Shown piece after piece: positions 1-13,915 of a stretch of DNA of 64,000 nucleotides. Position 1 is the first letter of the stretch; every line of letters begins with the position of its first letter. The notes beneath the pieces were generated by a model. It searched no databases, was not told where the DNA came from, and saw only the letters and a list, made by a program, of their open reading frames with translations. This DNA is from Marsupella aquatica (Eukaryota > Marchantiophyta), in assembly GCA_973895155.1 (NCBI GenBank), contig OZ316892.1:18538001-18602000 (forward strand), given 5' to 3'. A program made the position numbers and the translations under genes.

Positions 1-2642
1 GTTGAGGCTCCGGCCAAGTTCGTTGGGGCTCCTGCTAAGTCCCTGAATGGAGACACCGGGGAAATGGAGCTGATGCATCCTGCACCAGAAAATGTGCAGA
101 CCAGCCAACTCGTACTTATGCGCCATGGTGAGTGTTTATTCTGTAGATGCGTCACATGTCATTCGGGACGTGCATCATTTGACCGTTGCATCGACCTCCT
201 TCAATGCTTGACTGTCAGATTTCCAACTATGACGGTGGGATGTGGAAGAAAGGGTCTCACATTTGGACATTAAGAAAGCATACATGGCATTGGGATGAAC
301 ATAATGCAAGTAGTAGGGTAGAACCGGACCACTTCTTTGACTTAACTGGACAATAAAGTGAGGTAATTTCAGAAAATCTACTTCGAAAGTGAATTGGAGA
401 ATTTCGGTTGCCTTCAGACTTAAAGAACAAAGTAAGGATTGGTCATTTACAGCATATAATGTTGATTGTAAAAATTCAGATATCGACTCTAGACAGGGAG
501 GGATGCACTTGTGAAGCTTGTAATTTATTAGATTTGAGGAAACAGTTTGAGTTTTTAATGTTACCATCTTTTCATGCAGGGGAGAGTATGTGGAACGACC
601 TGAAGTTGTTTACAGGGTACGCAAATCTCTTTCATAGGGCGTTCATTTTGGTTTCAGATGTCAAAGGTTCATGTGAGATTTCATCATCTCCATGCCTAAG
701 TAAATGTTGATCTTAAAAGGAGTAAAACGAGAGTTTTGGTAGTGCTTACTCAGTAGAAGAAGAAGATTAGCAACCATTATTTGTATCACTGGCTTATTGC
801 TCGTTTGCTCGATGTTCACCATCTGAATAGGTTTCGAGAGTTGATAAAAGGCTTTGGATATAATGCAGTGCTCACATGATGTAACTTATTACTCTAGGCG
901 AAGATGATGATCTACAGTAGATCTGACCGTTATAACTCGGCTGTTGATTTTGCAGGGACGTGGATATCCCTTTGACGGAGAAAGGAGTAATGGAGGCGCT
1001 AGCAGGAGGGAAAGCCGTCCGTGAGATTGACTTTGACATCATTTTCACAAGTCGTCTAGTTCGATCTAAGCAAACGGCTCTTATTGCCATGACTCAGGTT
1101 TGCAATCCTATCAAATGTTTACCTTAGCTCTCTGCAAGTTATTGTGATCCGCTGTACCTTTGGATCTTTGCGCTTGGTCAAGCTCTGAATTGTGAACGAG
1201 ATGAAGGGCTATCCCTACATGGACTGTAATGTCACGAGATGGAGCGAATATATTTTGAATCAGATGGTCTTTGTGGTGGGACAGTATTCTCGGCACGTTT
1301 ATCGTTGAGATAATTAACAAAACTTAGGGTTTGCCTTTAAGTAAAACGATTGCATTCTCTTTGTCTATCGACGTGCCGGCTTTCTAGTGTCTTGATGATT
1401 CAAACAGGGAGACTTATTCAGTTTTCGAAATGGATGCAGAACCAGTTCAAACGAGTGCCAGTTCTTGTGAGGGGAGGGTACTATGGAAATGGGAAAACTG
1501 GAGATGCAAACCGGTTGAGATTACGTGATGCAGCGGCAAATGCTTTAGAGCATGCATCCTGTCGGATGGTTCCAGTGTATGCAGACCCTGCTCTAAATGA
1601 GCGTTGCTATGGTGATCTGCAGGTCTGTTTTGCAATTTGCATGGATCATTCAAAGAAAATCTTCTTTAAAAGTCAGCACGTAGCCCATCCCTTGGCCGGA
1701 ACGAGTACTGATGCATTGTAAGTTCTGAATTCTTTCTGCAGGGCCTGAGTAAAGAAGCAGCTGTCAAAGAATTTGGGTCAGATGTTGTGCGCAAGTGGCG
1801 CAGGAGTCATGATACTAGGCCACCCAATGGAGAAAGTTTGGAGGTACGTTTTGAGAATAAGTTTTTGCTTTGTCTGTGGTGAGATCGTTTCTTAAAGAGT
1901 CTAATTGAGCTCAGTTCTTTTCATGCTGTGGGACTAGCCAGGGAACCCGCATTGCAATAATAACCTTTTGCGTTGGACGGTAGTTTAAGAGACAGCATGT
2001 TTCTCTTATGATTTACAGATCTACGGTGCTCCAACGATTTCTGCTAAACATTTATATCAAAATTTCATCCTCGTTACTTCAATTTGTCTCGTCCATGGTT
2101 GCGATTGGTGTGGGGTTTTACCTCCTAATTGAAGGTGGCAGAACTCAGCTTCTCGATCCGAATCTAGTTTAAAACAACAGGCTGTTCTAACCCACTCCCT
2201 TCTCCCTTGTTCATGTGTACAGGACACTTACAAGAGAGCAGTTCAATTTTTCATGTGGACCATAGAGCCGAGGCTCAAGGAAGGGCGAAATGTGATGATG
2301 GTTGCCCATGGAAATGTGCTGCGATGCATCATCTCTCATCTTTCTGGCCTTACAGCCCAGGAGATGCTTGCGCTTCAGGTAGCTTCAGTGCTTTGCTTTA
2401 ATGACTGTTTTGTTTTCCTGCTGCAAGTGCTACATGCATGCAATCTAATTCTTCTTTTGGATGATCTGGGCCACCTGCAGATAGTTACAGCAATGCCGTA
2501 TGCCTATGCATTTGATGGGCACCATTTTGCGGAGTGTTGTGTGATGCCTCCAATTGATCCTATAACCAATAAGCGACTGGAGGGAGTTCCATTGGGAATT
2601 ACGTCAAGCCTGAAAAAAGGTGAAATCGATTCCTTGATTTAG
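1..2642 (+). CDS. 2,3-bisphosphoglycerate-dependent phosphoglycerate mutase, 3' seven exons (5' partial)
   Basis: Glycolytic enzyme interconverting 3- and 2-phosphoglycerate. My exon model is <1..127, 580..616, 956..1097, 1440..1622, 1742..1843, 2223..2378 and 2481..2642. All introns are GT-AG and the phases join without a break. The first exon is open back to base 1, so the start lies upstream. Family motifs read in order: LVLMRHGES, with the catalytic His split over introns 1 and 2; VDIPLTEKG; FTSRLVRSKQTA; ALNERCYGDLQGLSKEAA, holding the acid/base Glu; RPPNGESLE; and MMVAHGNVLR, holding the second catalytic His. The protein ends GEIDSLI. An Ala/Pro-rich leader before the RHG motif may be part of a transit peptide, but its start is outside the window. 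All key residues are present, so the gene looks functional. It is the only clear housekeeping gene here. Confidence 0.93.
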
Positions 2643-5600
2643 TGGAGTTCCCCCAGACTGGTTGTATCGAAGTTTATCTCATACCCCACGTGCCCCCTTC
2701 AAACCTGGTTATCCATCATTAATCCAGCGAACAAAGTGACTATAGATTGGGGGTGTTTAGTAAAGCTAAAGTGTAGTTGTAGCCCCGAGTATTTGAATCT
2801 CCTGGCATTTAGACGGAGGCGTGAAGTAGGGCAAATGTACATTTGTTATATAATCACTACCACACAGTTAATGAGAAGCAGGAGGTTTTGTTGAGTACAT
2901 CTGGATTGGCAAGCTTAAAGTTCTACTCTTTGTCAGCCAAAAAGTCGTGTAGTTCTCATGGGATGTTACTAACCCGTTCGAGTGTCACCCCAAGATTTGT
3001 AGTCAAGACATGCCTGTGGATATGCATACTCTTAAACCTCTGTCATAGGAGTTTTTGTATTTGACTATGGATTTGTTTTCCTATTATGAGGGAAAATTTT
3101 CATCAGTGAGGGCCAACAAGGACATTTCATGAGAGGGTACGTTACCACTGTGTCATGGATGTGGAGTCTTTGTGGCTACTGGCCGAATGAGTCTTCTCAC
3201 ATGCAAGACGCAATGAGGGGAGCCAATAGCAACCTACACTTAGCCGTACGGCGTTCCTAAGCCCTTCAATTTGGACAGAAATTGGACAGAAATTCTCACA
3301 AGCACCTAACCAGCCCGCCTCAGGCGCAATGCATCCAATCTGACTTGGATGAGCAACCTCCACCACAACCACGATTTTACTTAGGGCACCTTGGTCTTGC
3401 CCACTCTATCTCCGATCGGTTTCACGAGTAAGTTTTCGATCCCAGCCACATCTACACGTGGAGACGGACAAGCCAGTTCAGTTACATCTGACCAGCTGCA
3501 GTTTAATTTGAAGCACTGGCCAGCCAAGGTATTACAAGGAAGGTCTCATTCATACACAAGCGTTAGAAACAACTTGCTCCTGTCAGGGTCTGTAAGCCTA
3601 CAGTAGTTGGGCTACTCTTTTTCTACATGATGAATGGCTATCTATACCTTGCAAGATCCTATAGGCAATCGGACCAGGTCTAGACAAAGATCTCCATCAT
3701 GATGGTGAAGGAGTTACGCCACCAACTGGTCGATCACCAGGTCCTCTCAGTGTGCAAATGATTTCTGATTGTTGCAATTTTGGCAAGCTGGGTCCGATGT
3801 TGTTTAATAGCATCAAAAAGTTCAGAGAGCATATTCTTTAGCAATCAGATTTCCAGTACAGTTCCTATGAAGAATGGGTTGGTAACATTCTGAAGCGCTT
3901 GGTATTGCATAAAGTCTGAACGTTTCACAAAGGTCGTCAGAAACGCTTTTCTGAAAAGGTTGCAATGAGTCCAAATAGTCATGTGAAGTAAATATGGAGC
4001 ATTTATTTAGAAGGTCGAACTGGTTGGGTAGTGAATATTACGACTGTTGGTATTGTCGTAGTGCTTGAGCTAAGTGCAGCAATTGCCGTCTTGATGTGAC
4101 TTGTGATGTATCCTGAGCAATAGGAAATAGCCGTCATGATCTTGTGATGGAGGAGCAATAGCCAATCATAGTTGGAGCTATTGAAATTGGTGTGGAGAAG
4201 AGATTCGGATTTTGACGCAACTCCTTTATTTTTTAGAGACTGGATGTTTCAAAACTGGATGTGTCAAAAGTTGGTGTCAAGACAAATCCTTAGCAGTCAA
4301 GCCTTCTTGTTGTACTGGGCCTCCTGACGAAATGATTCAGTGTTTGTTGATACTTTGCCACCGCATTTACTAGGTCAAGTGATCCACTGGCCTGAGCGAG
4401 GGTCTTCGCAGCAACTGATGTAGTTTTGACTGTCTAACACTTATGTGATGCAATGGTCGATGTTATACTAGGAATATGTGAACGCCTAGACAGGCTGCAT
4501 AGGGCTCTCACAAGTCACACAATGCTCACTGGAATATTTTCCAGAAAAACGAATTACTTAAACATCTCATGCACATGCATTCTCCCAAGAAGAAGCACGG
4601 CAGGCTGCCTTCGGGCTTATTAAGGAAATCTTCTTCCTAAGGAGGCTTTCCTACGTAGGAAGACGTGCATTCGACGACGCTGTCTTAGAAAGAATTCCTG
4701 AGATTTGAGATTATTGAGACTCTGTAATGCTTGGCAAGGATTCCATCGGCACCCGAAATCAGCATGGAGCTGGAGAAAAGTCTATCCACTATTGACAGGC
4801 CAAACAAATTCAAGTCTCTATCCACTATTGACAGGCCAAACAAATTCAACCCGAAGTCGGACACCAGGAGGCTAGCTCTTCACAGTCGAGGGACCGGTAT
4901 ACTGAAGATGATTTACTGACCAGTTACTATCAGGATCCCCAAAGGGTGTCCAAACTCCCCAACAACAATAGCTGAAACTGCGTTACACTGCAAGACAGTT
5001 TTTGTCATGACTAGGCACCAAACGACGAGTGACCAGCTTAGAAGCACAGGACTACGGACAGAGCGCAGGTTATTTCCAACAAGACTAGTGACCACACTAG
5101 TTGCACAATACCAGGGATTAGACTTATCCCTAGCTGCACCAGGCAGGACAAGTGACCAGAAATGGGCACAACTTAATGACAATTTGTTTCAATGTACATC
5201 AAACATATCTGCATAAATTATCTTTGAAACCTGTGTAAACCTGGCTTAAGGGCGTTTAGTTTTAAGGGTCATGCATGGTGCCTAGTCAACAAATGGAGCA
5301 CGTCACTGAGAGCAGAACAGAGGAATTAATGCCCAACGTTTGGCCCTGAATGAAGTTGTCTACCCTTCGAGGCCACAAAAGGCCGAACCGGCATGTGAAG
5401 TACGTAAACTAGACATGCATATGATAGGACATGCCCCTTGTCAGAACCTCTACGCGTCTACTTCAGAGGGGCTCGGCAAAGCCTAGGTGGATGGATCTCC
5501 AGTCCCCGCTCCAGTCTCGGCGCCCAAACAGATAGTGGAATCTTCATTTCGAGGAGAGAGCTGGGAGTTGCCAACTTGACGAAACCCAAATAGGAACTTT

Positions 5601-7235
5601 TAAAATCTGAATAGAAATCTGAACTCTTTGCATTTTTTGGAGACTGATATCCCCAAAAACAATTTACATAGGTGGATTACACAAGCAATGGGATGAAGCT
5701 AATTTCAAAAACATCCCTTTTAGTAAACATCCAAGCAGAAGGCCAGCTCTGAATGGGTAGCTTTGCCTCCGTTTTTCCAGCAAGACAGTCTTCCAGAAAG
5801 AGTGGACAAAACTTCTGGAGCACTCATAATGCTCCGACACTCTACGTACCCCTATTCTGCTATTTTCTTTCACCACGATAGTACATAGTGAGTCGCAAAT
5901 CGTAATCCCTCTGTGATTTAACTCACCTTGAGGCTCCCAGTCTTTCGCTAAAGGAGCCAACAGTTGTTTTGACGACAAAATCTATAGCTTATTAATGGCT
6001 TAACATGCAGGTCAGTAGCTGCAGAAAAAACAAGGTTGATTGGCTGCACAATCAATCAGCGATCACGGAAAACGCTTTTAACGGGCAGTGTGCATCCATA
6101 GTATTTTAGTAAGCAATATTTGATACCTTGGTAGTACTCCGAGCACCACAACTTCCATCTTGCATCTGAACCATTAGCATTGAGGCTGTTGCTGTTGCTG
6201 ATCGACACTCTCACTTGGATTGTTAGATACCATCCCGATATTCCCCTGCATCGGAGGCCCTACATGAGACTGGAGTTATTGCAGCGCATCTGATAAATCC
6301 TGTGTTAGATTCATTGTGACCTGCTCCGATTGCAGGCCGGTACTAACTGGAATCAGAAGTTTGAGTCCATCATTAGCTCCAGGCCGCTCATTAGCTCCAA
6401 TAAGTACTCACCCCTGGCCGGTACTGGAATCAGAAGTGAGTCCCCTTAGATAACTGTCCTTTCAATAACTCTAATAAGTACATCTGTCCGACCTCTTTGC
6501 CCTTGCATGGCTCCGGCAGAAATCCCCCCCCAGGACCTCTTGGTCTACGCAGAGCTTGTCGTGAATCATGAGTGTATTTCGTGACAGATTTATTCCCCGC
6601 TCCTTTCTTTGCGTTGCTCTTTCCTCTGCTTTCTTTGCTCGAACCTTTCTGCGCATTATAATTTAGTTGGTATTGTTTGGCATTGACATAATTATGTCAC
6701 GGCCTCTGGAACCCTATCTGCCATCTGGACCCCAATAATGTATTCTGAAAAGAAAATCCTGATCAAAGGATAGATGGATTGAATGGGCTCAAGACGAGTT
6801 TCAGGACCAAGAGTGATATTGGAATGAGAACCTGAAATCAACCACCATTCCTGTGAGAGTACCAATCAAGCAATACCATAATGTCACTATTAAAAAAGCA
6901 TAAAACTCTGTCAGCCTACACAAAGTAAACCCCATGGGCCACTTACTGAGAAATTGCTCTTGATCTGCATGTGTGGTATATGTGTATACTTCGAGGAGTT
7001 CTGCCAGGTTAGTATCAGTCAGTGCTACCCAGTAATAACCCCGATTCACTGACTCACTGACTACAAATAGACCCTGTGGTACCCACTGACGAGAAAAAAA
7101 CCCTCAGTGTCCTTGAGTACTAGGAACACTGACTACTAACATATATACCTTGCGGTTGCACAGGAGGAATTCTCAGGCTATCAGCAGGCCGTGCTACACA
7201 TTGCTAATTAGGGATTTGTTTGATGGACCCCAAAA
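2643..7235. other. intergenic, no recognisable gene
   Basis: I see no gene here. All open frames are short, lack domain motifs, and do not join into a convincing splice model. Only small repeats stand out. One is the tandem at 4781-4849. Another is a duplicated phrase near 6335-6440 containing GGCCGGTACT and GGAATCAGAAG. Confidence 0.6.
4781..4849. repeat. two-copy tandem repeat, 36-bp period
   Basis: A 33-bp phrase beginning TCTATCCACTATTGACAGG starts at 4781 and again at 4817 without mismatch. It was probably produced by slippage. No function is apparent. Confidence 0.8.
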
Positions 7236-9299
7236 ATGAAACCTGTTACTTGATAATACCCTTGAATGATCAAGTCGGTTGATTGACCTTGAATCTTTAC
7301 TTTATAGTACCTCTGAGTGATTCAGACCTTAACATACCCAAAATTAGTTAGTACACTTGAGTGATTCAGACCCATTGACCTTGAATAAACATACCCAAAA
7401 TTAGTTCATGGACCCCTAACTGCTGCCAATTAGTTTTCATAGCTTACAAGAAATCTTGTTGAACATTTTGACCTCAGATGCTCTCTAATTGGACAACCCA
7501 TAAAAGTGATCCCATCACAGATTCCACCCATCCATGCAACAACAGCAACTCACTTGGATTCTAGTGCAAAGCCTACGTACATCAGGATTGATTGTATGTA
7601 ACCCCCGTCTCCTCTTTTTCTCCACTAGCTGCCTCGATACGGTGATTACACCAGATTGAACACTGACCAGACCATGACGCTCTGATTGGATTCTACTCGG
7701 TCGAGTTCTTTCTTCTCTCTCTTTGTCCCTCTCTGTCTCTCTTTATCAATCAATCTTTCAATCAATATCTAATGATGAACCCAACCCAAACATTCTAATA
7801 CAGGATTGTCATCCTAATTCTTGAAATGGCATTTCTTTATTCTTTTTTTCATTCCTTCAAATATTTTATTGTGGGTAACTTGGAAGTTTGAATCCAAATG
7901 CCCCTCCCCATTTCTCAAATTTATAAGAACCAAATCGGTTGAGTGCCCATGTTCTTGTTGGTAATAAAAAAATTAGATTCATTCTCAGACAATGTTATTA
8001 TTTTTAAAATGCCTCTAAGTGTTTAGTACAAAAAGTTTATTAAGAGATGAGTGAGAAACGAGATCATGATTTTCTGAATTTCTATTGGTTTTGTATGAGT
8101 ATCACATTGAAATTCAACACATTTTGTCAAGTACTAAGTAAACCATGACTTAATTACCAATTTTTCTAGTTTTCAATGAGCTTCAAATTCACAAATTTTG
8201 TCAAGTTCCAAATGAATTTTGAATTTCTATGCCTTCCAATGAGTGTGGCAATAACAAATTTTGATCATGAGTTCATGAATTTTTCTAGATTTCCAACAGA
8301 CAAACTGATGTCCAACATTAACAACTTTCATTGTATATTTAATTTGTCATGATACTAAAGAGATTATCTAAAGAGATTATGAGTTTTTCAATGTCTCTAA
8401 CTTTCTAATTTGTGACATTGGTAATATTTGTCAATAATTAGAGGAGATCATGAGTATCCAAATTCCTCTAGCTTTCCAATGAACCTAACATTGATAGATT
8501 TTGTCAAGTACTAAGCAGATGATGAGTTTCTAATTTTGCTATAGTTTTCCAATGAGTGTGACATTGAGAGATTTTATCAAGACAATACTATAGAGATCAT
8601 GAGTCTCTAAATATTGATCTTGAACTTTCCACCGAATCTAACATGACATATTTCATCAAATACTAAGGAGATTTATTATTTAGTTTTACAATGTGAAGCT
8701 AAAGGGGTTCTAACTATGTACAATTCTATCGATTTGTTTTTTAAAACTTGCAAAGAATTAAAAAATATATAATTTTTTTGATATAAAACATTGATATATC
8801 ATTGACAAACATCAGAATGATAATAATTTTATTTCATGGTTATAGTGTAAAAATATGACATCGCTTCCTTTGTATTCTGGTTTTTAACACTTAATACTTA
8901 CCGTATGATACCCCATAATTTTCACGAATATGGACACAAACATGACAAGCTAGTCCCTTTCTGTTTTTCAGAAAATTTGCTGTGTCTAGCTTGTTTGTCA
9001 CCATCCTCAGATGTGGCACATCCGGGTGCCAGGGAATTTGGAAGGGACCCCTATTATAACTAAGAGTAAACCCAACCTTAATTTATTGTAGTACAGACAA
9101 TAGGCATCACAACCTTACTTGTTAATCACATGGATTGGCCTTTTCAAACTCATACAACCTGGATCCATTTATAATTTCTTTATTTTCAGCTAATTTTCAG
9201 CCCAACAAGGTTTAAGGATACTGGTTTTTGTTTGTTGCTGCGGGGGACTCTTGCCCGGGACTGTCAATATTTTTTGTCTTTTTGGTCTTCCTGGGTTTT
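7236..9299. repeat. AT-rich intergenic DNA with degenerate direct repeats
   Basis: The phrases GAGTGATTCAGACC and CATACCCAAAATTAGTT occur twice between about 7310 and 7405. From about 8040 to 8690 a diverged unit of roughly 100 bp recurs. Its core is like TTTCCAATGAG, then ACATTGA, ATTTTGTCAAGTACTAAG and GATCATGAG. The copies differ by many substitutions and indels, which suggests an old satellite-like tract or the internal repeats of a decayed element. I see no coding potential. Confidence 0.55.
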
Positions 9300-10149
9300 T
9301 ACTGTCCTTAATTACTCCCTTTTATTGGGTCTGCCTTTGGGATGTGTTTCCTATTTGGGCGCCTAAAGTTGTTTGGCAGTGTGAAGTATTAAGATTATTG
9401 TTTGAGGATCTTTGGCCTGTACAATTGTAACGGCAGGGTTCTTGTTCTAGTTCAATTAGCGGGGGTTATTAGTGTGACTGCTGCTGTAGATTGCAGATTC
9501 AACTTATTTAAGCCCCACTCAACTGGCGGTGTCTCATGCATTTCGCCTTCAACGTTCTGCTAACTTTCGGTGCTATTTTTGTAACTGCGGGGGATTGGTG
9601 TTGCATTTGGTTTGCACGATGCTCAAGCTCGGCAGGGTTCTGAATATTCTTGATCAATGAGTGAGGGTTAGTACTGTAATACGTGACTGCTGATTTACTC
9701 TGTAGGTTTAGCTCATGCAGTTTAGGCCCCCTCAATTGGCACGGTCTTGTGCATTTTGCCTTCAACCTTCTGCGAACTTTTGGTGCGATCTTTGTAATCT
9801 CACGGGATTGGTGGTGCATTTAGGTTGCTCATTCAAGCTGTCCAGAGGTACGCTTTGCGTGTTCCAATCTAAGCGGTACGCTTTGCAAAGCGACTTCCGA
9901 TTTCAAGAGGTACGCTTTGTGAATTCCGATATATCCCCTCGAAGGATAGAGCAGTAGTATGTTTCATCTTTTCCAAGTAGTTTGCTGCAGATTTTGAGAT
10001 TGTAAGCTAGGTTTTGGTCTTTGAAATATATAGCACCATCATAATTCATCTGGTTTTTTGGAGGCAAAAAAGAATATATTGCACCAAGCTAGTAGGATGT
10101 TTTCGGCGGAATTAATTCTTGCCTCTTGCCATCGAAAACTTCTAGGTAC

Positions 10150-10575
10150 TTATAGGTCATCCCAATCAATTTGAAGGTGCACTTGACATCTTTCCAGCAA
10201 TGTTGCAGGAAATATACAGTTACCAGGCGCGCTTGTGTGTTGACCTACATGGGTAGTCTTCCAACTTTTGCACATCTGCAGTAGATTACACACCAGTTTC
10301 AGAGCTATATTAGCTTGATTTTTGAGCAAATTGAATCGTCGGGCAATCGTCGGGCAACCAGATGGGGAAATTGAATCGTCGGGCAACCAGAGTGGGAAAT
10401 CAGACTGTCGACAAAACTTTCACAGGACGACTCCTCTGACTACTTGACCAGTGAGAAAATTGAATGTTTGAAAAAGAATGCTAGTGCTTGCCAGTGGAAA
10501 GGGGAATTGTAAGTACTGCCAGATAACCCAGACCAAACTGAGTATTGAAAATTTGTAGTTGACAAGTGGAAGGAA
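10150..10575. other. copy A-specific upstream segment
   Basis: Part of the ~830-bp stretch upstream of the homeodomain gene that copy B lacks. It holds a short tandem phrase with the core AATCGTCGGGCAACCAGA near 10,323-10,395. I see no gene. It could be promoter sequence lost from copy B or an insertion into copy A. Confidence 0.4.
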
Positions 10576-10587
10576 TCGAAGCGGAAA

Positions 10588-12213
10588 ATGCAGAGTAATG
10601 ACGATGATCTACTTCCAGCCCACCACAACTTTGGGGGAGTTGCAAATGGAGTAAAGATGACTGGCAAACTCCACGAGTGCGAGGACATCAGAAGAAAGGG
10701 GATCTCGCTTGGAGAGGCAGATCGCCGACAGAAACGGAATCACCACTCTAAAGAAGCTGTGTTGAGCCTTAGGTACGTAATGTGTACGGCTTCGATCGTT
10801 TTCATGATTTTTGAATACAATTCAAGGCCACAAGTATACCATTATATAGATAATTGTGTATATATATCGACAGAGTAGAAAAACTTTCTAGTACAAAGCG
10901 TTTTACACATTTTTCACGCGGGTTCAAGGTCTGACATTTGTATTGGATTACTTACGAAGACACTACGCATACTTTAAAATAATTCCTTCCCGATGAAATG
11001 CAGAAACTTCTATAATAACGAAACTCCTTATCCCGACGATAGGCAGCTTTACAAGCTTTCGAAGCTTCCCAATCTTTCTGGGCTCACAATAAAGCAGGTA
11101 CAATTTTAATTTACATGTGAGGCCGCTCAAGTAATAACATGGACCCAGAAAGTTTCATTTGGGATCGAGCTAGCTACCTGAAAATAAATGAATGATAAAA
11201 TCTTCAGTAGCATAACACTTTCCAGTCAGCATTCACCTTCACAAAAGTTCTCGGAAACTTTGTGCAGATTAACACATGGTTTTGCAACGAAAGGGAGAGG
11301 AAACGCCGGAATGGCACAGGCAGTGCTGGTGTTAACTACAAGACGCTAAACAACCACCCTGACGCTGCAATCAATGTGTTAAGGTAGGAGATACCACCAC
11401 AGCTCCCCAAATATTACCCAGGAGATAGTCCGTAGCTAGTTGACTGCATGCCTTTACATTAAAATATACTTACATTGCATTGATATATTGTCAATAGATG
11501 GTAGTAGTACGTAATTAAGAAATCATAATTTGCAAGAGATTCTTGTTGTTTAAACTTTGAAGCTGGAACTTACAATATTTTGTAGTTAACTGTATGTAAG
11601 ATACTGAGTACCCAGGTAGGGATTATATTGTTATGGTAGCTAGTATTGCTAGACCATTGTAAGATTATCCCAGATTCTTGACCTTCTCGATAATGAAAAC
11701 CTTGTGACCAATTAGAAACTTGACAACTCACATGGTGATTATTCAGGGCATGGGTGGATGCCCACCCGGGAAGTGGCCGGCCGACTGCGGAGGAGAAAAT
11801 TCAGCTGGCTAACAAAGCCGAACTTACCCTGAAGAAAGTAATTAAAGACATTCACACCAGCGTTCTTTCTCTCAGTTCCGGCTAGCAGAAATAGAAGAAG
11901 CCAACAACTCTTACATGTGCAGCATCTTACTAATAACCTGGAATCTTGAATGCAGGTGTCGTACTGGTTTGAAAATAATCGAAAGAATCACCGGAAACTT
12001 GCACTTAAACTTCAGAGGAATGAACAGGTCGACATTGAAGTAAATGAGGCAATACTTGGCACCTCAGAATTTGAGTCACCAGACCCCAGAGAAAATGCAG
12101 AAGTCGTGCAACAAACAGGAGATGACCTAGAACCTCTCCAAGACAAGAATTCTAGCGATGATATGGATGATTGGGATCTAGATCTATGGGAGTCTTGCAT
12201 CGATCAACGATAG
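10588..12213 (+). CDS. protein with two homeodomains (copy A)
   Basis: My model has five exons: 10588..10772, 11004..11097, 11268..11383, 11747..11837 and 11956..12213. All introns are GT-AG. The total is 744 nt, giving 247 residues. Homeodomain 1 spans about residues 53-111 and has the recognition helix TIKQINTWFCNERERKRR. Homeodomain 2 spans about 127-180, with EEKIQLANKAELTLKK followed by VSYWFENNRKNHRK. Both have the invariant W-F-x-N-x-R, with Cys and Glu at homeodomain position 50, which is unusual. In both domains an intron falls just before the recognition-helix WF motif, as if the domain arose by internal duplication. The C-terminus is acidic (DDMDDWDLDLWES), like an activation domain. 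A nuclear transcription factor is the likely role. I cannot assign it to a named plant homeobox class; the spacing looks TALE-like or atypical. The start is the ATG conserved in both copies. Confidence 0.75.
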
Positions 12214-13629
12214 CTAGCGTTCATATTCTAAAGATGTCGATCACGTCACGTCTAGTCTAGCTCTCTCTGAGTATTCTCATTTTCGTTTGTTTTGATTCAT
12301 CACGTCCTTTGAGTGTAGCACTCTATGAGTCTTTTCATTTTCGTTGTAGGTTCTGATCTTACCGTAGAACATCCCAATAATTTCGAACAAGCGGAACCTC
12401 TTGTAACTGGATTTGGGGGAAATACGCAAATTAAGGTCTTTCGACCAACACTGGTAGAGAGGTAGCTCCCTATCTTGCTCAGGAGAGGTAGGAATTGCTG
12501 TAATTCGATCAGATTGAGATTGTGTCTGCCAAGGTGATGTCACGATGTATCTAATCTTTTAATGGATTTCGATTGAGCTACTTAATTTGCTCATCTGAAA
12601 GACCTCATCTCATGCCTATTGAGCTAGTGCCTGTGAAATATAAACTTGATTCTCGGCAGAGTATATCTTTGTGAGAAACATGCCCGAAAATTGATCTTCT
12701 GAGGAAACATGATCGATGAACTGATCGAGCTTTGGCCTCCCAGATTCATTCTCTTATTTACTAAGTGATCGTGAATCTCTAGATCGATACATGCATGAAA
12801 GATCGACTGAATTCTTCCCGATCTTCAGCGAGCTGAAGTTGTACGTCCTAATGAATGTGCAAATCTTCTAGTACGTGTTGGAGTCTTTATATGGGCGTGT
12901 CATGTGGTTCCGTATTTAGAATTCGAGCAGTGGACCTGTGCTGCTTCGAATACATCGAATCTGTGTGAAGTTACCCAATCAGCTACTTCAAATTGATTAC
13001 ACCCCCCTTTGAGAACCTTGTATTCAGCCTAGATCCATGAGCAAGACAGTAGGTTCCTTTTAGAACTCCACGTGATTGGGTCACGGAGAGTGTGAAGCCT
13101 TGGAGTCGAAGAGACATTCATTGAGAAGAATTGAAAGCGCCGATGTCATGGTACGGTGCAACTTATATATATACCTAGCTAGCCTGACAATATGCATGGC
13201 CGAATGGAGAATGATGCGCGCAGTAGTTGTGGGTGAGCCATGAAACGGCTCACAAGCCCCACGGAGAGAGATATCCGACGCTGGTAAGTACGGATCGATA
13301 TAAGCTTGCCAACTAATTTCGAGTAGGAAGTAGGGTCGATGTTATAGGTTACGCCGGTATGTACGGTGTCTCAGACAAAAGAGTAAGGCCTTCTGGAGTA
13401 GCAATGGAATAGTATCATCCATTCCCTACTCTGAGAATAGTTAAAGCGCAAAAAGAATCAATGCTTTTAACAGGGCCGAAACCCCTCATTTCGTATTTGG
13501 TCTGAGATGATTTTTCAGATCTGAAGTGCTAGTGGAGCGGTTGCCCGTGATTAGTGAATGATCGACTAAGAGAAGATCAAATGAAAGCTAGATGAAACTC
13601 AAACTTCTGCTGAGAAATGTAGAGCTTAG
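12214..13629. other. 3' flank shared by both duplication copies
   Basis: This noncoding sequence aligns well with 22,200-23,640. There are no convincing open frames in either copy, and small indels do not respect any reading frame. I see no gene. Confidence 0.6.
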
Positions 13630-13915
13630 GATCGAGATCATGAGCAAATGGAGCGAATAAATGAGTCAATTTCTTCATACCAGGCTAGTGGGCTTTCTTC
13701 GAGTCCATATACAGATGGATTTCCGGCCGGAGTTCCAGAGTCCAGGTTTTCCTGTCCTGCAGAAGGAACCTGAAATATAAAGCATACAAATGATTTTCCT
13801 GCGAGTACCATTTTGAAATCCGTGACAACATCCATGTGATAAATTTCCCACTGGCAGTGGCAATGGCAACAATGCCTAACTGCGGACAAGGTAGCGAAAA
13901 CCTAGGTAAACCTAT
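13630..13915 (-). pseudogene. Ty1/copia reverse transcriptase remnant (copy A)
   Basis: Minus-strand frames contain pieces that fit the copia RVT_2 region in order. WEIYHMDVVTDF corresponds to the usual W-x-I-x-Q-M-D-V-x-T-A-F. After about 35 residues comes VYGLEESPLAWYEEIDSF, corresponding to LYGLKQSPRAWYxxxDSF. The parts lie in more than one frame and the loop between them is scrambled, so this is a decayed fragment. No LTRs or other pol domains are visible nearby. A copy in the same position of duplicate B shows that it predates the duplication. Confidence 0.6.

Noticed and set aside
175-567. 130-codon minus-strand frame
   Set aside because: Antisense to an intron of the phosphoglycerate mutase gene, with no motif.
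5664-5978. 104-codon minus-strand frame with a phrase like a helix-turn-helix (RIGVRRVSEHYECSRSFVHSFW)
   Set aside because: Too short and isolated to call a transposase remnant. No catalytic motif or ends nearby.
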